Program-made: the position numbers and the translations under genes
The notes under the pieces: model-generated
Databases searched by the model: none
Told to the model about the DNA's origin: nothing
Seen by the model: only the letters and a program-made list of their open reading frames with translations
Part shown: positions 8,569 through 17,966 of the stretch, one piece after another
Position numbering within the stretch: the stretch's first letter is position 1
Layout: the number at the start of each line of letters is the position of its first letter
Source: CAVTPD01 sp963736575
GTDB taxonomy: Bacteria; Bacteroidota; Bacteroidia; Cytophagales; JAAEPT01
Length of the DNA stretch: 64,000 nt
Direction of reading: 5' to 3'
Assembly (NCBI GenBank): GCA_963736575.1
Contig: CAVTPD010000003.1
Span: 682,001 to 746,000, forward strand

Positions 8569-9609
8569 ATGAAATTTAAGTATTTAAGCTGTTTAGCAGT
8601 AAGCGCACTTTTAGCATTTTCGGCATGTAAAAAGAAAGACGATGGTAATGATGACAACACTAATAATACCGAAGAAGTTAATGGTGTTGATCGAAACCTA
8701 ATCACAGAAGGTAATTATGACCCTAAAGAAACGCCTACAGAAAAGTATTTACGAATCATGAGAACTTTTAGTAGTACTCAATCTTCTACAAATAGTGCGG
8801 CAGAGCAAGGGGCTTCATCTAACACTTCTGCACAGAAAAAAGCCCAATTTGAAGATATTGACATTTGTTCAAGTATTGAGCAATCTTTTTCTGATTTTGA
8901 TTCTGAAGGTTGTTTTAAACAATACATGGAATGTGAAGAAAAGGGTAAAATTGTAAGATATGTTTCAGACTACGGAACTGTAGGTTGTAATGCTGGTGAT
9001 CAGATTTTAGTTGGCAAGATTATTTATACTTTCCATGATATGTTTAATATGGATTTTGGTATTCCTGATGAATATAGCGACTATGCTGATTACGCTACCA
9101 AAACAGCACAATCTACTACTTTAAACGGCGAGTATGAGATTATAGGATTTGGAGAATTATCCAGACCAAAAGTAAACGGAACAGGTACTAATAAAACAGT
9201 AGGTCAAGCAGATGGTTCTTCTGTAACGGATACAGAAGCAGAGTATGAAGTAATTGCTGCTAACGAGATTTTAACAGCTGACGCTCATTTTGAATCTGAA
9301 TCAGCAAGTACATATGCAAGTGAAGATCTTACAACTTGGGAGATATTTTGCGAAAGCGATAAAGGATATGAAATAGATATGGTAACTACTTCTGAGATTC
9401 TTTATAAAAGTGAATGTGCTTTAAATCAGGAAACCCTTGACACTAGATACCCTGTAAAAGGAACTGAAAAAATTACTATTACAGAAAATGGTGAAGTAAC
9501 AGTTTTAGATATTGATTATGGTGATGGCACGTGTGATATGCTTTTTACAATCACAGATAAAGATGGAAATACGGTTACTTCTAATTTTAATTATGAGCTA
9601 ATTGATTAA
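8569..9609 (+). CDS. Lipoprotein of unknown function
   Basis: This 346-residue protein has a lipoprotein signal peptide ending at the lipobox FSAC (Cys20). An Asp/Asn-rich linker follows (residues 22-38). The rest is a soluble, acidic, Thr/Ser-rich domain with eight or so cysteines, including CSSIEQ, ECEEK, VGCNAG, FCESD, SECALN and GTCDM, which could form disulfides outside the cell. I do not recognise the family. It has its own promoter candidate and terminator, so it is monocistronic. Confidence 0.7.
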   Translation: MKFKYLSCLAVSALLAFSACKKKDDGNDDNTNNTEEVNGVDRNLITEGNYDPKETPTEKYLRIMRTFSSTQSSTNSAAEQGASSNTSAQKKAQFEDIDICSSIEQSFSDFDSEGCFKQYMECEEKGKIVRYVSDYGTVGCNAGDQILVGKIIYTFHDMFNMDFGIPDEYSDYADYATKTAQSTTLNGEYEIIGFGELSRPKVNGTGTNKTVGQADGSSVTDTEAEYEVIAANEILTADAHFESESASTYASEDLTTWEIFCESDKGYEIDMVTTSEILYKSECALNQETLDTRYPVKGTEKITITENGEVTVLDIDYGDGTCDMLFTITDKDGNTVTSNFNYELID

Positions 9610-9630
9610 TAATCAATACATGTATAAATT

Positions 9631-9667
9631 AAAAGCCCATGGATTCAATTGAATCTATGGGCTTTTT
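9631..9667 (+). terminator. Rho-independent terminator
   Basis: Arms 9631-9648 and 9649-9666 pair over 18 bases with one G-U wobble and run into T residues. The core is AAAAGCCCATGGATTC, the same family as the palindromes at 1866 and 36287. Confidence 0.87.
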
Positions 9668-9782
9668 CTTTTTATGAAGGATTCTTATCTTTAAGATTGT
9701 AATAAATGATGTTCGGTTTAAAAGAAGTTAATAATTAAGCAAAACAAATAACTATTTATTCAGAATAAATAGTCTCAATTGA

Positions 9783-10128
9783 ATGCGTATTCTTATAATC
9801 CCAGACTCATTCAAACGAACACTTTCTGCTGCTGAATCGGTATCGAACATATCTTCAGGAATTCCCCCCTCAGCTTTATGTGATAATATTGTTTCTTTAC
9901 TTCTTTCTGATGGTGGGGAAGGTTTTGTTGTTGCATTTGCAAAGGCTTGGGATATTTCTCCTATTTTAGTTTCTACAAAAAACCCTTTAAATAGGGCTTT
10001 AACGGCCCACTATATTTTAGAAGGAAACAAAAACGGCTGTTTTAGAAGTTGCCGAAGCCAGTGGTATTACACTTTTAACACAAGAAGAACTTAATCCTGA
10101 AAAACTACCTAAGGAACTGGTTTATTGA
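9783..10128 (+). pseudogene. Glycerate kinase remnant, frameshifted and truncated
   Basis: The N-terminal frame (from the ATG at 9783) reads ILIIPDSFKRTLSAAE and LLLSDGGEGFVVA, the conserved opening of class-II (GlxK-type) glycerate kinases, which normally read IxPDSFKGSLSA and ADGGEGT. Near 10025 the frame is lost. The next frame over continues with VLEVAEASGITLLT and the stretch up to a TGA at 10128, exactly the residues expected next in the family. So about 115 of the usual ~380 residues survive across a 1-base shift. The rest of the gene is gone. This is a dead gene. Confidence 0.8.
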
Positions 10129-10396
10129 TACGCTACACTCTTTTAAGAGTGTGCTGAACGAAAGATTTTTTTCAGATACTGGTAAATTGGTTACGAATGA
10201 TTTTGTAAGTGGCTGCTTATTCTTGGGTTTGGAATTATTCATACTAAAGAAGAGAAATAGAAGAACGAAAAGTATCCGTTTTAGTAAACGGTTGGAGTTT
10301 TCATGGAGATTTTTGTTTTGGAAACGGTGCGGATTTAGGAATAGTATACCGTATGAAATCTTATGGATTCTAAATTCTGTTTTCTTATATTTAAGT
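10129..10396. other. Decayed sequence between the dead kinase and the antitoxin
   Basis: No gene can be supported here. Short frames persist, for example one reading NGWSFHGDFCFGNG around 10280-10350, which may be a relic of another gene. A long frame entering the antitoxin from 10151 has no family signal before 10397. A short palindrome of the CTCTTTTAAGAG type lies near 10138. Confidence 0.45.
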
Positions 10397-10636
10397 ATGG
10401 CTACATCAATCAAACAAAAACTACACGAGCTGATTGATAAAATTGAAAACGAGTCAATTTTAAATCAGGCTTATGAATTGATCTATAAGAAAAACGCCTC
10501 TGGTGAAGGTGATTTATGGAATAAGCTTACACTGAAACAACAGCAAGAACTATTATTAAGTTTAGAAGAAAGCGAAAATCCAGACAACTTAATTTCTGAG
10601 GAAGAGCTTAAGGAAAGATACAATAAATGGCTTTAA
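10397..10636 (+). CDS. Type II antitoxin, addiction-module component
   Basis: This 79-residue, helical, charged protein starts MATSIKQKLHELIDKIE and ends in EELKERYNKWL. Its size, the central helix LKQQQELLLSLEESE, and the 10-base overlap with a RelE/ParE-type toxin identify it as the antitoxin of that pair. The ATG at 10397 is chosen because the frame upstream (to 10151) is low-complexity read-through of decayed DNA. It would bind the toxin and usually represses its own promoter; no operator is evident. Confidence 0.75.
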   Translation: MATSIKQKLHELIDKIENESILNQAYELIYKKNASGEGDLWNKLTLKQQQELLLSLEESENPDNLISEEELKERYNKWL

Positions 10637-10917
10637 GTATTTTTTGGACTAAACGTGCATTGAAGCAGTTTGATGATATTCTAAATTATCTTGAAACTGA
10701 GTTTGGAGAAAGTTCAGCAAGAAACTTTGCTTTAAAAGTTTATAGTTTCACTGAAAACTTAAAAGATTTTCCTGAATTAGGATCAATTCAACATTCTGAA
10801 AAACAAATACGAGGGTTTGTAATTGTAAAGCAAGTGACCATTTTTTACAAGATTTTGGATGACCAGATTCGAGTTTTAAACCTTTTTGATAATAGGAAGT
10901 ATCCTAGGAAGAGATAG
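10627..10917 (+). CDS. RelE/ParE family toxin
   Basis: This 96-residue protein has the ParE/RelE signature. The opening ALSIFWTKRALKQFDDI is typical, followed by YLETEFGESSARNF, the turn DFPELGS and the C-terminal strand IRVLNLFDNRKYP. The conserved C-terminal arginine/lysine cluster is present. It overlaps the antitoxin by 10 bases, so the two are translationally coupled. ParE members poison gyrase and RelE members cut mRNA; the sequence does not say which. Confidence 0.85.
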   Translation: MALSIFWTKRALKQFDDILNYLETEFGESSARNFALKVYSFTENLKDFPELGSIQHSEKQIRGFVIVKQVTIFYKILDDQIRVLNLFDNRKYPRKR

Positions 10918-10920
10918 TTT

Positions 10921-11815
10921 TTAAATATTTTCTATTGCTGATATAGAGAATTGTTCAGGATAAGTTAAGAGTACCATTTTACTATTAGTTTCGATGATTT
11001 CTAGCGTGTTAATCCCAAATTGAGCTACAAAATTAACTTTGATAGGATCAAAATCCTTGAGGGCACATATCTGATTAAAATATGATTGAAAAAAGGCCTC
11101 ATTCCTTTTTATCCAATTCATAGATTGAAGAGTAAGGTCAGCTACTTTTTCGCTATGTCCAGAGGTTGTCCTTCCATCTTGAGAATAATATAATTCCCCA
11201 TTAATTTCTGTCATACAAAAACTTACACCACTATTCCAGCCGAATTGACGTTCTTCTGGAGTTAGATTATGTGTTAGTTCAACGCCGTCGTCATTTAATT
11301 TGTATTTCTCGATATACTGTGGAAACTCCTCATCTAAAATTTTCAACCAATAGTCATCTGCAAAAATTTGATGAGTATTGGTATCAAGAAAAATTACAGT
11401 TTCTTGACTTATGAAGGCAAAAAGAAGTTGATTACCATGTTTTTTGAAAAATTTATATTTTTTATTTTGTTGGAACGATAAGTGTAAATGGTAAATATTC
11501 CATTCATATAGTAGGTGATCATGGAAGTTAGTTTGAAATAACTTTTTACTTTGAAATGGATTTACGTTCTCACCTTTTTCAATTAAATCTTTTATGTAAA
11601 GTATTTCGTTCTTTTTATCGTGAGAATTCAATTTTTCAATAAGTATAGAACTCATTAAAACTTTTCTTGGCTTTGGTTCTATTATCTTTCTTTGAAGTGT
11701 AAAGTAATCAAGAAAACATATGTTCAAGTTTACTTTTTATGGGTAGCTTTATTCCATAATAAGCATATGCAATGTGCATCTGATTTTTTAATGTTTCTTC
11801 AAAATCAAGCTTCAT
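10921..11815 (-). pseudogene. Hypothetical gene with a one-base frameshift near its 5' end
   Basis: The main frame (10921-11727, up to 268 residues) has no good start of its own, only a TTG. Directly upstream, an ATG at 11815 with a GAGAG ribosome site opens a 35-residue frame reading MKLDFEETLKNQ and AYAYYGIKLP, which stops at TGA just as the main frame begins DYFTLQRKII. Removing one base from the A-run at 11713-11716 joins them smoothly. The joined protein (~297 residues) contains FQSKKLFQ, WNIYHLHLS and LLFAFIS. I do not know its function. It is either a recent null, a sequencing error or a programmed shift. Confidence 0.65.
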
Positions 11816-11883
11816 AATATTCTCTCACGCAAGTGTTTTCATTTGTGTTAATATTCTGAGCCATTACCCTTGGCTATACTCAA

Positions 11884-12336
11884 TTATTTCTTTTTCAATT
11901 CTAGCTCAGCCACTACTTTATCAATAAGCATCGACTCAAACCATAGGATAATTAGTTTGTAAAGCAAAGTAAAAGGCAACGACAATATAAGGAAATAAAA
12001 GACTTCGGGGGTTAACTCTATTTTTTCTACCAGATGAAAAATTAACGGAAATAATCCGATTAGAAGCGTAAAAATATAATCCAATCTAAACGGAGAAGAA
12101 AATGAGATGTTTAATGGTTTTTGATCTACGTATTCAATATTCATTTTTACATAAATTGACCGAAAAAGAATAAGCCCTCCGCTAAATGAAGAAATCATTT
12201 CATATTGAGTAGTTTTAGTTCTTCCTCCACTCAAGAAATTCCATTTTTCTTTATTGATGTCCGTTATAGCTTTTCGTAAATCGTCATAAGATCCTTGGAA
12301 ATAATATTTTCTGTTGTGTTGTAAAAAGTTATTCAT
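11884..12336 (-). CDS. Small membrane protein downstream of the ABC exporter
   Basis: This 150-residue protein has a soluble strand-rich N-terminal half and two membrane helices (about residues 90-110 and 118-138). The ATG at 12336 is preferred because it follows the exporter's TAG by one base (TAGAATG), a coupled start. Longer forms would run into the exporter gene. The architecture resembles the protein at 23679. No family is recognised. Confidence 0.65.
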   Translation of the reverse strand: MNNFLQHNRKYYFQGSYDDLRKAITDINKEKWNFLSGGRTKTTQYEMISSFSGGLILFRSIYVKMNIEYVDQKPLNISFSSPFRLDYIFTLLIGLFPLIFHLVEKIELTPEVFYFLILSLPFTLLYKLIILWFESMLIDKVVAELELKKK

Positions 12337-12337
12337 T

Positions 12338-14074
12338 CTATATCCTACTCTGATAAGTAAACAACTCATAATAACGTCCTTCTTTGGCAATTAGCTCATC
12401 GTGGTGGCCGCGTTCTGCTATACGTCCGTCTTCAATAACCAGAATCTGGTCTGCTTTGCGGATGGTACTTAAGCGGTGGGCGATAACAAAAGTGGTTCTG
12501 CCTTTCATTAATTCGGCCAAACTTTTCTGGATGAAAGCTTCACTTTCGGTATCCAAATTAGAAGTCGCTTCGTCTAGTAAAATGATTTTAGGATTCGCTA
12601 AAACAGCACGGGCAATCGCAATCCGTTGTCTTTGTCCGCCGGAAAGTTTTACCCCACGTTCCCCAATAAGCGTATCCAATCCCTCATCAAATCGGTCCGA
12701 AAACTCGTTGACATAAGCAGCTTGTACGGCATTTTGTAATTCTTCTTCGGTACTGTTGGGTTTTGGGTATAGAATATTCTCACGAATGGTCCCTTCAAAC
12801 AAGAAATCGTCTTGTAAAACCACACCCAAATGTTGTCGGTAACTGCTGAGTAAAAGCGTTGATAAATCCACGTCGTCAATGGTTATTTTACCAGAAACCG
12901 GATTTAAGAAAGCCGCTGCTAGTCCTGCAATAGTAGACTTACCCGAACCCGATGTTCCCACCAAGGCCGTTACTGAACCAGCCGGAGCATCAAACGTAAT
13001 GTCGTGTAAAACCTCTTTTCCTTCGTTATAAGCAAAAGACACATTCTGGAATTTTATATTTCCTTCTACGTGAGGAATTTCAACGGTACGTCGTTCATCA
13101 TCGTCTTCCGATTTCAGATTTAAAATTTCTTCTGTACGTTCTAAACCCGCTAATGCTTCTGTAATCTGACTACCAATATTGCTCATTTGTACAATGGGCG
13201 CAATCATAAAACCCAAGTATAAGGTAAAGGCCAAAAATTCCCCAATGGTTAGGGTGTTTTGCATAATCATGTAACCGCCAATTCCCATAATTCCGGTGCT
13301 GGCAATCCCTAATAAAAACGTTGCCGAACTGGTAATTAAAGCCGTTGATGTCAAACTCTTTTTTACATTCTGAAACAAACGATCTACTCCGTCTTCAAAA
13401 GTATCTTCTTCGGACTTTTCGGCATTAAAACCCTTAATTACGCGGATTCCGTTTAAGCTTTCAGTTAATCTTCCGGTGACATCGGCATTAATAATTCTTC
13501 GGTTTTTAAAAATTGGTCTAATGTAAGCGAAGGCTTTCATGGCTATAAAAGCAAAAACCGAAACAGGTACTAAGACATACAAGGTCATCCAAGGGCTAAT
13601 TCTAATCAACAAAACCAAGGAAACAACGGCCGTTAAACTCCCTCCTACCAATTGTACCAAACCCGTTCCAATCAGGTTCCGAATGCCTTCTACATCGGTC
13701 ATAATTCTAGAAACCAATTCACCCGACTTATGATTGTCAAAATACGAAACCGGTAACGACAATATCTTTTTCTGAACTCTTGTTCTTAATACCGAAATGA
13801 AATGTTGGGCTTCTACGCTTAACAACTTCGTTAATAAAAAAGAAGTCACCGACTGCACTAGAATTGCTACACCAACCACAATTAATAAGATTTTTAGCAT
13901 CTCCATATTGTTGTTGGCAATTACATCGTCAATTAAGTACTTGCTGGCACCTGGTAACACTAAACTGGCTGCCCGGCTAATCACAATTAAAACCAAACCA
14001 ATAGCAATTAACTTTCTTTTAGGCCAAATAACGGTATCAAAAGCGTGGCGTATATTTATTTTTTTCTTACTCAT
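12338..14074 (-). CDS. ABC exporter, MsbA/multidrug type
   Basis: This 578-residue fusion has a six-helix transmembrane domain (about residues 20-310) and an ATPase domain with Walker A GTSGSGKST, signature LSGGQRQR, Walker B IILLDEATSNLD and H-loop AHRLST. It would act as a homodimer in the inner membrane, as MsbA does for lipid A or as related exporters do for drugs. The start MSKKKINIRHAF at 14074 is preferred to an ATG four codons upstream. The small membrane gene downstream is coupled to it. Confidence 0.88.
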   Translation of the reverse strand: MSKKKINIRHAFDTVIWPKRKLIAIGLVLIVISRAASLVLPGASKYLIDDVIANNNMEMLKILLIVVGVAILVQSVTSFLLTKLLSVEAQHFISVLRTRVQKKILSLPVSYFDNHKSGELVSRIMTDVEGIRNLIGTGLVQLVGGSLTAVVSLVLLIRISPWMTLYVLVPVSVFAFIAMKAFAYIRPIFKNRRIINADVTGRLTESLNGIRVIKGFNAEKSEEDTFEDGVDRLFQNVKKSLTSTALITSSATFLLGIASTGIMGIGGYMIMQNTLTIGEFLAFTLYLGFMIAPIVQMSNIGSQITEALAGLERTEEILNLKSEDDDERRTVEIPHVEGNIKFQNVSFAYNEGKEVLHDITFDAPAGSVTALVGTSGSGKSTIAGLAAAFLNPVSGKITIDDVDLSTLLLSSYRQHLGVVLQDDFLFEGTIRENILYPKPNSTEEELQNAVQAAYVNEFSDRFDEGLDTLIGERGVKLSGGQRQRIAIARAVLANPKIILLDEATSNLDTESEAFIQKSLAELMKGRTTFVIAHRLSTIRKADQILVIEDGRIAERGHHDELIAKEGRYYELFTYQSRI

Positions 14075-14275
14075 GCTGAAAAACAAAATCTTTAGAAGGG
14101 GAAGTTATGTAAACTAGCGTACAAATAATATTACTTTCAATGGTAGTCGTTTAAGAGAGTATTAAATTTTAGGTCGCTTCAACTTTTTAAAAAGAGAATT
14201 ATACTAACTTTTAATTTAATGATTGAATAGGCATAGATTTAGCAGTAGCATTTTGGGACAAACTTTTGGAAAGCG

Positions 14276-16171
14276 ATGAGTGAGAAAATTAAAAACACCT
14301 TGTTTCAGCAATACGAATATATTCCGGTAGATATTTTTCAGGATTCTAAAGAAGCTTCTCTGAAAGTAGCCCGTGAAATGGCCGATTTAATTAAAGCCAA
14401 ACAATTGCAAAACGAACCTTGTGTATTGGGTTTAGCAACCGGTTCTTCGCCAAAAAATGTTTACCAAGAATTGGTGAAAATTCATTTAGAAGAAGGGTTG
14501 AGCTTCCACAATGTATACACCTTCAATTTAGATGAATATTACCCCATGAATCCGCATGCTTTACAGAGTTATGTGCATTTTATGGAAAAGGAATTGTTTG
14601 CTCATATTGATATTCCGAAGGAACAAACCTTTATTCCCAACGGCACCATTCCCAGAGAAGAAATAAGTAATTATTGTACCGAATACGAAAAGAAAATCAG
14701 TGACTTAGGTGGCGTTGATTTTCAGTTGTTGGGTATTGGCGGCAACGGACATATTGGTTTTAACGAACCGGGTTCGCTTAAAAATTCCAGAACACGTTTG
14801 GTAGCTTTAGACCACAGCACCAGAGCTGCGGCAGCTTATGATTTTAACGGCTTAATCCGAGTGCCGCGTTTGGCGATTTCGGTAGGATTAAAAACCATTA
14901 TGAATGCCAAGCGCATTATTTTGTTGGCTTGGGGCGAAAAGAAAGCCGCCATTGTAAAAGAAGCCGTAGAAGGACCCGAAACATCTCAAGTTCCGGCTAG
15001 TTTCTTACGTCAGCATAAGAACGTAAGTTTTGTGGTAGACCAACAAGCTGCCGAACAATTGACCCGCGTAAACAAACCTTGGCTGTTCAATGATGTTGTT
15101 TGGGACGACCGTATGGTGAAAAAAGCCGTTTGCCAAATTTCCTTAAAGCTGAAAAAATCCATCCTGAAATTAACCGATCTAGATTATCATGAAAATGGAT
15201 TGGGTGGTTTGTTGGCCGATAAAGGCGGTTCGTACGACATCAATGCTTTTGTGTTTAAATCCTTACAACGAACCATTACCGGTTGGCCTGGTGGTAAACC
15301 CAACAGTCCCGATGAAAAACGACCGGAACGGGCAGAACCGTTTCCTAAAAAATGCTTGATTTTCAGTCCGCACCCCGACGATGATATTATTTCTATGGGC
15401 GGAACATTTATTCGCCTTAGGGAACAAGGACACAACGTACATGTGGCTTACCAGACTTCCGGAAATATTGCCGTGGCCGATAGCGAGGCCTTCCGTTATG
15501 TAGATTATATGCGGGAAATTTCTCAAAGCCTAAATAAGACTTCGGAAGAGAATGAAAAGTTGTACGAAAAGGTGAACAACTTCATTCAGCAAAAAAGACA
15601 TGCTGAAAAAGACATTCCTGAACTGCGGGAAATTAAAGGAACCATCCGTAGGTGTGAAGCCCGTGCTACTTGCCGATTTGTAGGTATTCCAGAAGAAAAC
15701 ATCCATTTTATGAATTTACCGTTTTACGAAACGGGCGAAATCATTAAAAAACCACTTGGGCAAGAAGACATAGATTTAACGGTAAAACTATTGCGTGAAA
15801 TTAAGCCTCAACAAATTTATGCGGCGGGTGACTTAGCCGATCCGCACGGAACACACAAAGTCTGTTTGGATGCTATTTTTGCAGCGCTGGAAATTGTTAA
15901 ATCCGATGCCTGGTTTGCCGATTGCTGGGTGTGGTTGTACCGTGGAGCTTGGGCGGAATGGGAAATCCACGATATTGAAATGGCTATTCCTATGAGTCCG
16001 GATCAAGTGGTGCAAAAAAGATTTGGGATTTGGAAACACCAATCGCAGAAAGACGGCGTGGTTTTCCAAGGAACGGATTCCAGAGAATTTTGGCAACGTG
16101 CCGAAGAACGAAATGCAGCCACTGCTGAAATGTACCAACAACTGGGTTTACAGGAATACTGCGGCTATTGA
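14276..16171 (+). CDS. nagB: Glucosamine-6-phosphate deaminase with C-terminal PIG-L deacetylase-like domain
   Basis: This 631-residue two-domain protein has an N-terminal NagB domain (about residues 20-265). The family motifs are LGLATGSSP, FNLDEYY, GIGGNGHIGFNEPGS and the C-terminal LAWGEKKA. The NagB domain turns glucosamine 6-phosphate into fructose 6-phosphate plus ammonia. After a linker, a PIG-L/LmbE-type domain starts at LIFSPHPDDDIISMGG (about 360-375), the zinc-binding HPDD motif, with a later DPHGTHK. The two-domain form is common in Bacteroidota. It may couple GlcNAc deacetylation with deamination, though this is not proven. Confidence 0.88.
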   Translation: MSEKIKNTLFQQYEYIPVDIFQDSKEASLKVAREMADLIKAKQLQNEPCVLGLATGSSPKNVYQELVKIHLEEGLSFHNVYTFNLDEYYPMNPHALQSYVHFMEKELFAHIDIPKEQTFIPNGTIPREEISNYCTEYEKKISDLGGVDFQLLGIGGNGHIGFNEPGSLKNSRTRLVALDHSTRAAAAYDFNGLIRVPRLAISVGLKTIMNAKRIILLAWGEKKAAIVKEAVEGPETSQVPASFLRQHKNVSFVVDQQAAEQLTRVNKPWLFNDVVWDDRMVKKAVCQISLKLKKSILKLTDLDYHENGLGGLLADKGGSYDINAFVFKSLQRTITGWPGGKPNSPDEKRPERAEPFPKKCLIFSPHPDDDIISMGGTFIRLREQGHNVHVAYQTSGNIAVADSEAFRYVDYMREISQSLNKTSEENEKLYEKVNNFIQQKRHAEKDIPELREIKGTIRRCEARATCRFVGIPEENIHFMNLPFYETGEIIKKPLGQEDIDLTVKLLREIKPQQIYAAGDLADPHGTHKVCLDAIFAALEIVKSDAWFADCWVWLYRGAWAEWEIHDIEMAIPMSPDQVVQKRFGIWKHQSQKDGVVFQGTDSREFWQRAEERNAATAEMYQQLGLQEYCGY

Positions 16172-16209
16172 GGCGTTTGTAAGGTGGGTGGTTTAATTAA
16201 GAATTAATA

Positions 16210-16863
16210 ATGAAGAATTTTAAAAAGTGGTTAAAACGCTTATCGATAATTAGGTTTCACTTCTATAATCCTGCTTTCCTTTCAGCGTATGCAGCCAACA
16301 AAATAGTGATTAAAAGCACGGAAGATAAACTCTATACGTCTACTGCGGAAATCCCTAAAAACAAAGTGGGTCTTTTATTGGGAACGGGTAAATACCTAAA
16401 CAACGGAATGGAAAATTTGTACTATACCTATCGAATTAAAGCAGCGGTAGAATTGTACAAAGCGGGTAAAATAGAATACATTTTAATCAGCGGAGATAAC
16501 AGTCGTAAAACGTACGATGAACCCACCATGATGAAAGAAGATTTAGTTGCCGAAGGCGTTCCGGCTTCTAAAATCATTTTAGACTATGCGGGTTTCCGAA
16601 CATTAGATTCTGTTGTTCGGTGTAAAGAAGTATTTGGTCAGGAAGATATTACCGTGATTTCTCAGCAATTCCACAACGAAAGAGCCATTTACATTGCCGA
16701 ACACAAAGGCATAAAAGCCGTGGGTTATAATGCCCAAAGTGTAAGCAAACGTTATGGTTTTAAAACCAATCTAAGGGAAAAACTGGCTCGGGTTAAAATG
16801 CTGCTAGACTTAGCCATTGGTTTAGACCCTAAGTTTTTGGGTAAGAAGATTGAGATTGAATAA
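16210..16863 (+). CDS. SanA/YdcF-like DUF218 protein
   Basis: This 217-residue protein has the DUF218 core: GLLLGTGKYLN, the helix KAAVELYKAGKIEYILISGD, DEPTMMKEDLVAEGVP, LDYAGFRTLDSVVR and FHNERA. The family includes SanA, implicated in envelope integrity and vancomycin resistance. Here the N-terminal hydrophobic segment is weak, so membrane attachment is uncertain. It follows nagB by 38 bases and precedes a membrane protein by 20, suggesting an operon. Confidence 0.8.
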   Translation: MKNFKKWLKRLSIIRFHFYNPAFLSAYAANKIVIKSTEDKLYTSTAEIPKNKVGLLLGTGKYLNNGMENLYYTYRIKAAVELYKAGKIEYILISGDNSRKTYDEPTMMKEDLVAEGVPASKIILDYAGFRTLDSVVRCKEVFGQEDITVISQQFHNERAIYIAEHKGIKAVGYNAQSVSKRYGFKTNLREKLARVKMLLDLAIGLDPKFLGKKIEIE

Positions 16864-16883
16864 ATACATTCTATTTTTCAGGA

Positions 16884-17966
16884 ATGATTTACCAAACCTC
16901 TTTTAATACTTTTGTAGAAAAGCATTTTACAAACCTTTTTTATGCTTTCATTGCCTTCTATTTAGGCGCCAACCTAATTCATTATTTCTTTTTTGATCCG
17001 TATCCGGCGGTAGATTATGTGCGCTATCAACGGCATTCCGACTTGTTGCTGAATCAACAATACAGCAATCCTAATATTTGGTATTACATTGCTTATACTG
17101 CTATTGTGGCTCTTTTTAAGGGAATAGGTTTAGGCCTCAACCGACTTTATTTGTTTCAGATTTTGGTTTCTGTGAGCAGCCTTTTTTTGCTGGGCGATTA
17201 TTTGAAAAAGAAATTCAGCCCTAAAATAAGCTTGGCTTTTGTTCTGGTTTTCAGTTTGCAATTTTCCATCTGGAAATGGAATTATTCCCTAATGACAGAG
17301 TCCTTGTTCATTAGCATGGGGATGTTATTGATTAGTCAGATTGGTTATTTTCTTCAGGATAAAAAAAGAAAGCAACTTGCATGGATTAGCCTTATAGTCT
17401 TGTTTATGGCCTTAATGCGTCAGCACGGTTGGCAAATTTTTGTACTTACCTTTCTGTTTTTGGCTTGGCAAGAAAAGCTTTATAAAAACCGATTGATTGT
17501 TATTGCTTCAGCGGTTTTGTTGTTTTTATTTATCCTGAATTTCGGGTATTTCTACCATGTTATTAAAGGACAATCGTTTGCTCATTTCAATAAAGGAACC
17601 ATAATTTGGGGGCTTAAAAGTTGGACTTATCCTTGTAGTGATGGCGATTATCAGAACATTCCCATTCTGTTTTTCTCCCGAATTTTAGTAGAACTCAGCG
17701 GAATCCGTCCGTATTTTTCTATGGCCAATAATGTAATAAGTGCCTTGTTTTGGATTCCGTTTAATGCACTGGTTTTTGTTTCTGTTTTCAGAAATTATAG
17801 AAATCCATTAGCGTTTTTCTGTGCGCTTATTTATATTTTCCAACTGCTTTCGGTGGGTATTACTTATGCCGACTGGGAAGGAAGATTTGGCTACCAGGTT
17901 TTTCCGTTTTCGTTGTTCCTTTTTGTACTGAATTTTCAGTATTTCAATAAAACCAAAATGCCATGA
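16884..17966 (+). CDS. Multi-pass membrane protein, GT-C glycosyltransferase-like
   Basis: This 360-residue protein has about nine hydrophobic helices. A first-loop acidic residue lies in DPYPAVDYVRYQRH and a conserved MTESLFISMG motif near residue 137. The TES-F motif and the early loop acid are typical of polyprenyl-phosphate-dependent GT-C glycosyltransferases of the mannosyltransferase type. No family is certain. The stop overlaps the next start by four bases (ATGA), so the YjbR protein is coupled to it. Confidence 0.55.
   Translation: MIYQTSFNTFVEKHFTNLFYAFIAFYLGANLIHYFFFDPYPAVDYVRYQRHSDLLLNQQYSNPNIWYYIAYTAIVALFKGIGLGLNRLYLFQILVSVSSLFLLGDYLKKKFSPKISLAFVLVFSLQFSIWKWNYSLMTESLFISMGMLLISQIGYFLQDKKRKQLAWISLIVLFMALMRQHGWQIFVLTFLFLAWQEKLYKNRLIVIASAVLLFLFILNFGYFYHVIKGQSFAHFNKGTIIWGLKSWTYPCSDGDYQNIPILFFSRILVELSGIRPYFSMANNVISALFWIPFNALVFVSVFRNYRNPLAFFCALIYIFQLLSVGITYADWEGRFGYQVFPFSLFLFVLNFQYFNKTKMP

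Noticed and set aside
10151..10396. Long upstream extension of the antitoxin frame
   Set aside because: The residues before 10397 are basic/aromatic low-complexity read-through of decayed DNA and do not resemble antitoxins.
15187..15526. Antisense open frames inside nagB
   Set aside because: They lie opposite conserved domain codons and have no family signal or start site.
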